From Bacillota bacterium (GTDB taxonomy: Bacteria; Bacillota; Bacilli; Bacillales; Cytobacillaceae), in the NCBI GenBank assembly GCA_023387295.1, contig JAEWIG010000377.1:1-8234 (forward strand): a DNA stretch of 8,234 nt. The letters run 5' to 3'. Positions 5,024 to 8,234 of the stretch are shown piece by piece; the first letter of the stretch is position 1, and each line of letters starts with the position of its first letter. A program made the position numbers and the translations under genes. Below the pieces are notes generated by a model. That model was not told the DNA's origin. It saw nothing but the letters and a program-made list of their open reading frames with translations, and did not search any database.

Positions 5024-6487
5024 CTAGTTCAAATGCTTTACTTTTTCCTTCACATTTTGAATATGTTGCATTTTATTTCCCCAGCATTTTTCGCTTAAGT
5101 CAACTGGATATTCTGCTGGATTTAGTAACCTTCTATATTCTTCCCAAAGGAGATTTAAGTTTTCCTTCACAAATTGCTGAATTTGTATAAGAGTTGGTAA
5201 CTGATACACGAGTTGCCCATCAATAAAAATATCTTTAAGTAGTTCTCTAGCCTCATAATTCGTTACATATTTTTTCAAATAAGTATGGACAGGATGAAAC
5301 ATTTTTATCATCGACTCATCCTGTGGGTTTTCATCCGCTAAAGTGATATAATCGCCTTCAGATTTCTTCGTATCATGATTAATAATGCGGTACACCTTTT
5401 TTAAACCAGGCGTCGTCACTTTTTCAGGATTACCACTTATTTTAATAGTATCAATCATTTGACCCATTTCATCTTCAATAGAAACAAGCTTATATACTGC
5501 ACCGAGTGCAGCTTGATCATAAGCCGTAATTAATTTCGTCCCAATCCCCCATGAATCAATTTTTGCTCCTTGCCCCTTTAAATGCATAATTGTATACTCG
5601 TCAAGATCGTTAGAAGCAAAAATCTTCGCATGATGAAAGCCGGCATCATCTAACATTTTTCGTGCTTTCTTAGAAAGATAGGCAAGGTCCCCACTGTCAA
5701 GTCGGATTCCAATAAAATTAATTTTTTCTCCAAGCTCCTTAGCAACCTTTATTGCATTTGGTACACCCGATTTTAATGTATCATATGTATCAACTAGAAA
5801 AACACAATTTCGATGTCTTCGTGCATATTTATGAAAGGCAATATATTCATCTTGATATGCTTGAACAAGCGCATGGGCATGAGTACCAGCTACAGGAATG
5901 CCAAACTTCTTCCCTGCTCTTACATTTGATGTAGCACTAAAGCCACCAATAAATGCAGCCCTCGTACCCCAAATAGCCGCATCCATTTCCTGAGCTCTCC
6001 TCGTGCCAAATTCCATTGCTATGTCATCACCAATTACTTCCTTAATGCGTGTTGCTTTCGTTGCAATTAGCGTTTGATAATTAATAATATTCAATATGGC
6101 TGTTTCAATTAATTGTGCTTGTGCAAGAGGCGCCTCAATCCTCATTAACGGCTCATTTCCAAAAACAAGCTCACCCTCTTGCATCGATTTAATCGTGCCT
6201 GTAAAGGTTAACGATTGTAAATATTCGAGAAAATCATCTTGATAATGAAGCTCAGCTCTTAAATAAGCAATATCACTTTCCGTAAACCGAAACTGTTCAA
6301 TATATTCAATCACTCTCTCTAATCCAGCGAAAATTGCATATCCATTACCAAATGGATTTTTACGGAAATATACATCAAACACTGCTTTTCTCTCATGGAT
6401 ATTATCTTCCCAATACGTTTCAGCCATATTTATTTGATAAAGGTCCGTATGCAATGTAAGACTATCATCTACATATTCTTTGTTCAC
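5024..6487 (-). CDS. pncB: Nicotinate phosphoribosyltransferase PncB (YueK-like)
   Basis: The 487-residue enzyme joins nicotinate to PRPP, with ATP, giving nicotinate mononucleotide, the entry step of niacin salvage. It is collinear with B. subtilis YueK as remembered. Landmarks are LHTDLYQINMAETY (12-25), EFGTRRAQEMD (159-169), GGFSATSNVRAGKKFG (181-196), GTHAHALVQAY (201-211, with the His region that is phosphorylated in characterised homologues), FLVDTYDTLKSG (230-241), IRLDSGDLAYLSKKARKM (261-278) and GIGTKLITAYDQ further on. Length fits the long Gram-positive form. The start is GTG at 6487; GGGGG (6497-6501) lies 9 nt upstream, and the next in-frame ATG would delete the conserved LHTDLYQ motif. 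It heads a two-gene unit with nadE, so salvage and final amidation are linked. It is divergent from bioY. Confidence 0.96.
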   Translation of the reverse strand: MNKEYVDDSLTLHTDLYQINMAETYWEDNIHERKAVFDVYFRKNPFGNGYAIFAGLERVIEYIEQFRFTESDIAYLRAELHYQDDFLEYLQSLTFTGTIKSMQEGELVFGNEPLMRIEAPLAQAQLIETAILNIINYQTLIATKATRIKEVIGDDIAMEFGTRRAQEMDAAIWGTRAAFIGGFSATSNVRAGKKFGIPVAGTHAHALVQAYQDEYIAFHKYARRHRNCVFLVDTYDTLKSGVPNAIKVAKELGEKINFIGIRLDSGDLAYLSKKARKMLDDAGFHHAKIFASNDLDEYTIMHLKGQGAKIDSWGIGTKLITAYDQAALGAVYKLVSIEDEMGQMIDTIKISGNPEKVTTPGLKKVYRIINHDTKKSEGDYITLADENPQDESMIKMFHPVHTYLKKYVTNYEARELLKDIFIDGQLVYQLPTLIQIQQFVKENLNLLWEEYRRLLNPAEYPVDLSEKCWGNKMQHIQNVKEKVKHLN

Positions 6488-6537
6488 TTCGTCAATCCCC
6501 CAATTTTTCTATTCAAACTCGCAATAATATATATTTT

Positions 6538-6580
6538 CTATACTCTCATTTTACCCGCATAAGTCAATCATTACCCGAAT
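6538..6580 (-). promoter_or_regulatory. Candidate pncB-nadE promoter with 20-bp-spaced direct repeats
   Basis: On the minus strand TTGACT (6567-6562) is a good -35 candidate. The possible -10 elements TATAGA (6542-6537, 19-bp spacer) or AGTATA (6544-6539, 17-bp spacer) are weak. The -35 is flanked by two direct repeats, ATTCGGGTAA (6580-6571) and ATGCGGGTAA (6560-6551), exactly 20 bp apart. They could be the site of a regulator acting on NAD salvage; I do not recognise them as a known NAD-repressor site. Confidence 0.35.
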
Positions 6581-6605
6581 CTTGCTTAAGTTTTTATGAA
6601 AAAAC

Positions 6606-6634
6606 TTGACAAAATTATCAGATAATATTACATT
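6606..6634 (+). promoter_or_regulatory. Candidate sigma-A promoter of bioY
   Basis: A perfect -35 TTGACA (6606-6611) is followed after 17 bp by TACATT (6629-6634), a 4/6 match to the -10 consensus. Transcription would begin near 6641, at the left arm of the BirA-type operator, as expected for steric repression. Confidence 0.6.
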
Positions 6635-6640
6635 ATTATT

Positions 6641-6669
6641 TGTAAACCTATATTAATTGACAGTTTACA
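6641..6669. promoter_or_regulatory. BirA (biotin repressor) operator upstream of bioY
   Basis: A perfect inverted repeat, TGTAAAC (6641-6647) and GTTTACA (6663-6669), is separated by 15 bp. This matches the known BirA signal, TTGTAAACC and its complement with a 14-16 bp spacer; the left arm extends to TTTGTAAACC. Biotinoyl-AMP-loaded BirA should bind here and block bioY when biotin is plentiful. The position just downstream of the candidate -10 and the biotin-uptake gene behind it support the call. Confidence 0.88.
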
Positions 6670-6675
6670 TTTAGA

Positions 6676-6682
6676 AAAGGAG
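6676..6682 (+). promoter_or_regulatory. Ribosome binding site that sets the bioY start
   Basis: AAAGGAG ends 8 nt before ATG 6691 but only 2 nt before the in-frame GTG at 6685. The ATG is therefore the likely start and the GTG is rejected. Confidence 0.8.
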
Positions 6683-6690
6683 TAGTGAAA

Positions 6691-7272
6691 ATGACAAATG
6701 AACAAATAAAACTACGTTCGATGATTCTTACAGCTTTGTTCGCTGCTATTATTGGAGTTTTGGCGCAACTAACCATTCCGCTTCCTTTAGTGCCGATTAC
6801 TGGTCAAACATTAGCAATCGGATTAGCGGCCACTATTCTTGGTTCCCGATATGGTACAGTTTCTGTCCTATTGTATTTAGTTATCGGTGCAGCAGGAGTT
6901 CCTATCTTCGCCGAATTTCAAGGTGGAATTTCTAAGCTATTCGGTCCGACTGGCGGCTATTTAGTTGGCTTTATCCCTGCAGCTTTTATCATTGGCTATT
7001 ACATGGAAAAAACAAGCTTCACTTTTATGAATGGCATGATAGCCAACACCATCGGAATGGTCATCACATTAATCTTCGGGACAGCATGGCTAAAAATTTC
7101 AGCTGAGCTTTCTTGGACTGCCGCAATTGCTTCTGGAATAACTCCTTTTGTCATTGTTGGATTAATTAAAGCAGCACTTGCTTCTTGGATCGGTATAATC
7201 GTTAGAAAACGATTAGTTTCTGCCAAATTGTTATTTTCATTACAAACTAACGTAAAACGTGAAACAATATAA
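6691..7272 (+). CDS. bioY: Biotin transporter substrate-binding subunit BioY
   Basis: The 193-residue protein is the S component of an energy-coupling-factor (ECF) transporter; it binds biotin in the membrane and is energised by shared EcfA/EcfT subunits encoded elsewhere. It is very hydrophobic, with about six membrane segments. Family signatures are ALFAA near the N-terminus (15-19, in the helix that contacts EcfT), IPLPLVPITGQTLA (29-42), GSRYGTVSVLLYLVIGAAGVP (within 51-71), FGPTGGYLVGF (84-94), and a C-terminal GLIKAALA (157-164). Length is typical, slightly extended by a polar tail. No ecfA or ecfT is adjacent, so it should use the general ECF module found in Firmicutes. It stands alone behind a BirA operator, so it is expected to be induced by biotin shortage. 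It is divergent from pncB and convergent with the flippase-like gene. Confidence 0.95.
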   Translation: MTNEQIKLRSMILTALFAAIIGVLAQLTIPLPLVPITGQTLAIGLAATILGSRYGTVSVLLYLVIGAAGVPIFAEFQGGISKLFGPTGGYLVGFIPAAFIIGYYMEKTSFTFMNGMIANTIGMVITLIFGTAWLKISAELSWTAAIASGITPFVIVGLIKAALASWIGIIVRKRLVSAKLLFSLQTNVKRETI

Positions 7273-7295
7273 GGGCCTCCTAATGGGGCCCTTTT
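7271..7295 (+). terminator. bioY terminator filling the convergent gap
   Basis: AAGGGCC (7271-7277) pairs with GGCCCTT (7287-7293), with possible additional C-G pairs inside, followed by TTTT (7292-7295). The stem begins within the bioY stop codon and the T run overlaps the stop codon of the convergent gene (7294-7296). On the minus strand no strong T tract follows. Confidence 0.8.
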
Positions 7296-8214
7296 AATGT
7301 CGGTGTTTTCTCCATAATAATTGATGTAAAAGAAATGGTGTACTTAATAAAACTGGGAATAAATAATAGCTTAAGCGGTAAAACATGATAATTAGTAAAC
7401 TTAATTCTGTTGGAAATCCCTTTGTTTCCATGCCAATTAAAAAAACAAGGTCAAATGAGCCAATACCACCAGGAATTAAGCTCATAATTCCTGCACAAGC
7501 AGAAATAACAACAATTGGAAAAATAGTTGAGAATGATACGTATACACCTAATATATTAGCAATTCCCCAGATACAAATGACAACAAATAACCATTCAAAT
7601 ATCGATACAGAGATTAATTCACTAATAAAGCCTCGGTTCAATATTTCCATATTCCAAAAAGACTTTCCGAAAATAAAACTTAATCCCATTATGATTGCAT
7701 ATGCTGCGATAGCAAACACAGCAAATTTTATTAACCTGATTTCTGAATAAACATGAAAATCAGAGAAAACGATCAACCAAGTCAGGATAGAAAGCCCTGT
7801 TAAAAAAAACAATGAAAGTTTCGCGATGATCCTTATATATGGTGTGTCGTTTTGTAGGTAGCCACTATAGTAATAGGAGCGCAATGTGGCTCCAGCAACT
7901 CCGCCAAATCCTACTAAATTAGAAAATGAATTTGCGGAAAGTGAATAAAAGATGAGCTTCCTTTTCGGTATTTGAATGTTAAATATCTTGATTAAAATAA
8001 TGTCGTAAAAATACATAGGAGATAAACAAACTAATCCCAATAATAAGATTAATATTATATTGTGAATCGTTAATCGATCTAAGTAGATATTTAATAAATC
8101 CCAATTAAAATCTTTGAATAACTCATTCGCTTCAAAGCTAAGCAATAACAAAATAAAAATCGGTACCATTATTTTTAATAGCGTTAATAATGTTTTTTTC
8201 TTTAAAACAAACAA
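7294..8214 (-). CDS. Stand-alone MprF-like flippase-domain membrane protein (YbhN/UPF0104 type)
   Basis: The 306-residue polytopic protein (about eight membrane segments) matches the N-terminal flippase part of lysylphosphatidylglycerol synthase MprF (LPG_synthase_TM). The diagnostic stretches are SNLVGFGGVAGATLRSYYY (98-116), SLIPGGIGSFDLVFLIG (245-261) and FYRLSYYLFP (278-287). It lacks the rest of MprF, including the C-terminal aminoacyl transferase domain, and ends in a basic WRKHRH tail. Stand-alone members of this length are common and mostly uncharacterised; lipid or lipid-linked substrate translocation is inferred only. The start chosen is TTG at 8214, since GGAGAGGT (8218-8225) lies just upstream; the next ATG (residue 16) has no such site. 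The frame remains open to the window edge, so a start further upstream cannot be excluded. It converges on bioY with a 21-bp gap. Confidence 0.82.
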   Translation of the reverse strand: MFVLKKKTLLTLLKIMVPIFILLLLSFEANELFKDFNWDLLNIYLDRLTIHNIILILLLGLVCLSPMYFYDIILIKIFNIQIPKRKLIFYSLSANSFSNLVGFGGVAGATLRSYYYSGYLQNDTPYIRIIAKLSLFFLTGLSILTWLIVFSDFHVYSEIRLIKFAVFAIAAYAIIMGLSFIFGKSFWNMEILNRGFISELISVSIFEWLFVVICIWGIANILGVYVSFSTIFPIVVISACAGIMSLIPGGIGSFDLVFLIGMETKGFPTELSLLIIMFYRLSYYLFPVLLSTPFLLHQLLWRKHRH

Positions 8215-8217
8215 GTT

Positions 8218-8225
8218 ACCTCTCC
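8218..8225 (-). promoter_or_regulatory. Ribosome binding site supporting a TTG start at 8214
   Basis: On the minus strand GGAGAGGT is placed so that GGAG ends 7 nt before TTG 8214. This is the main reason to accept a TTG start so near the window edge. Confidence 0.6.
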
Positions 8226-8234
8226 GTTCAAACA

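Noticed and set aside
5752..5934. Plus-strand open frame inside pncB
   Set aside because: Antisense to the most conserved part of pncB.
6657..6662. Second TTGACA upstream of bioY
   Set aside because: No -10 element lies 16-18 bp downstream, and it falls inside the BirA operator spacer.
6488..6690. Riboswitch in the pncB/bioY intergenic region
   Set aside because: No recognisable conserved riboswitch core; the BirA operator explains bioY control, and the pncB leader is short.
6999..7226. Minus-strand open frame inside bioY
   Set aside because: Antisense to bioY, no ribosome binding site.
7385..7750. Plus-strand open frame of 121 codons in the flippase-like gene
   Set aside because: Antisense to a frame with clear MprF-like motifs; the product has no sensible domain pattern.

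Overview
This window looks like chromosomal DNA from a low-GC Firmicute of the family Bacillaceae. The main reasons are recognisable Bacillus-type proteins (the end of a YkpA-type ABC-F protein, YkuS, a YvgK-like regulator beside ModA/ModB, NadE and a YueK-like PncB), AT-rich intergenic DNA, strong GGAGG-type ribosome binding sites, several GTG/TTG starts, and hairpin-plus-T terminators. No phage genes, insertion sequences, rRNA, tRNA or CRISPR arrays were seen. Genus and species cannot be fixed from this window.

Layout: 1-263 holds the 3' end of an ABC-F ATPase gene and its terminator. A 42-codon gene on the minus strand (288-416, YuzL-like) and ykuS on the plus strand (529-780) are divergent. 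A short convergent gap (781-931) carries an imperfect inverted repeat. Positions 932-3530 form a molybdate module: a minus-strand regulator with an excisionase/MerR-type helix-turn-helix fused to a periplasmic-binding-protein-like domain (YvgK type) is divergent from modA-modB, which end at a strong terminator with no modC. The intergenic region between regulator and modA contains six 10-bp tandem units, a good candidate for the regulator's binding platform. A membrane-anchored cupredoxin-like protein (3627-4082) follows with its own terminator.

The minus-strand pair pncB-nadE (6487 down to 4164) encodes nicotinate salvage and the last step of NAD synthesis. It is divergent from bioY (6691-7272), the biotin-binding subunit of an ECF transporter, which is preceded by a clear BirA-type operator (6641-6669) just downstream of a plausible sigma-A promoter. 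BioY converges on a stand-alone MprF-like flippase-domain membrane protein (8214-7294); their shared 3' gap is almost entirely a terminator hairpin.

Functionally this is mostly housekeeping and micronutrient/cofactor acquisition: molybdate uptake, niacin to NAD, and biotin uptake. The most interesting unexplained signals are regulatory: the helically phased repeat array upstream of modA, and a 20-bp-spaced direct repeat around the likely pncB promoter. Among proteins, the cupredoxin with a long Cys-His to Met ligand loop and the missing modC stand out. I found no convincing evidence for a wholly new multi-gene system.
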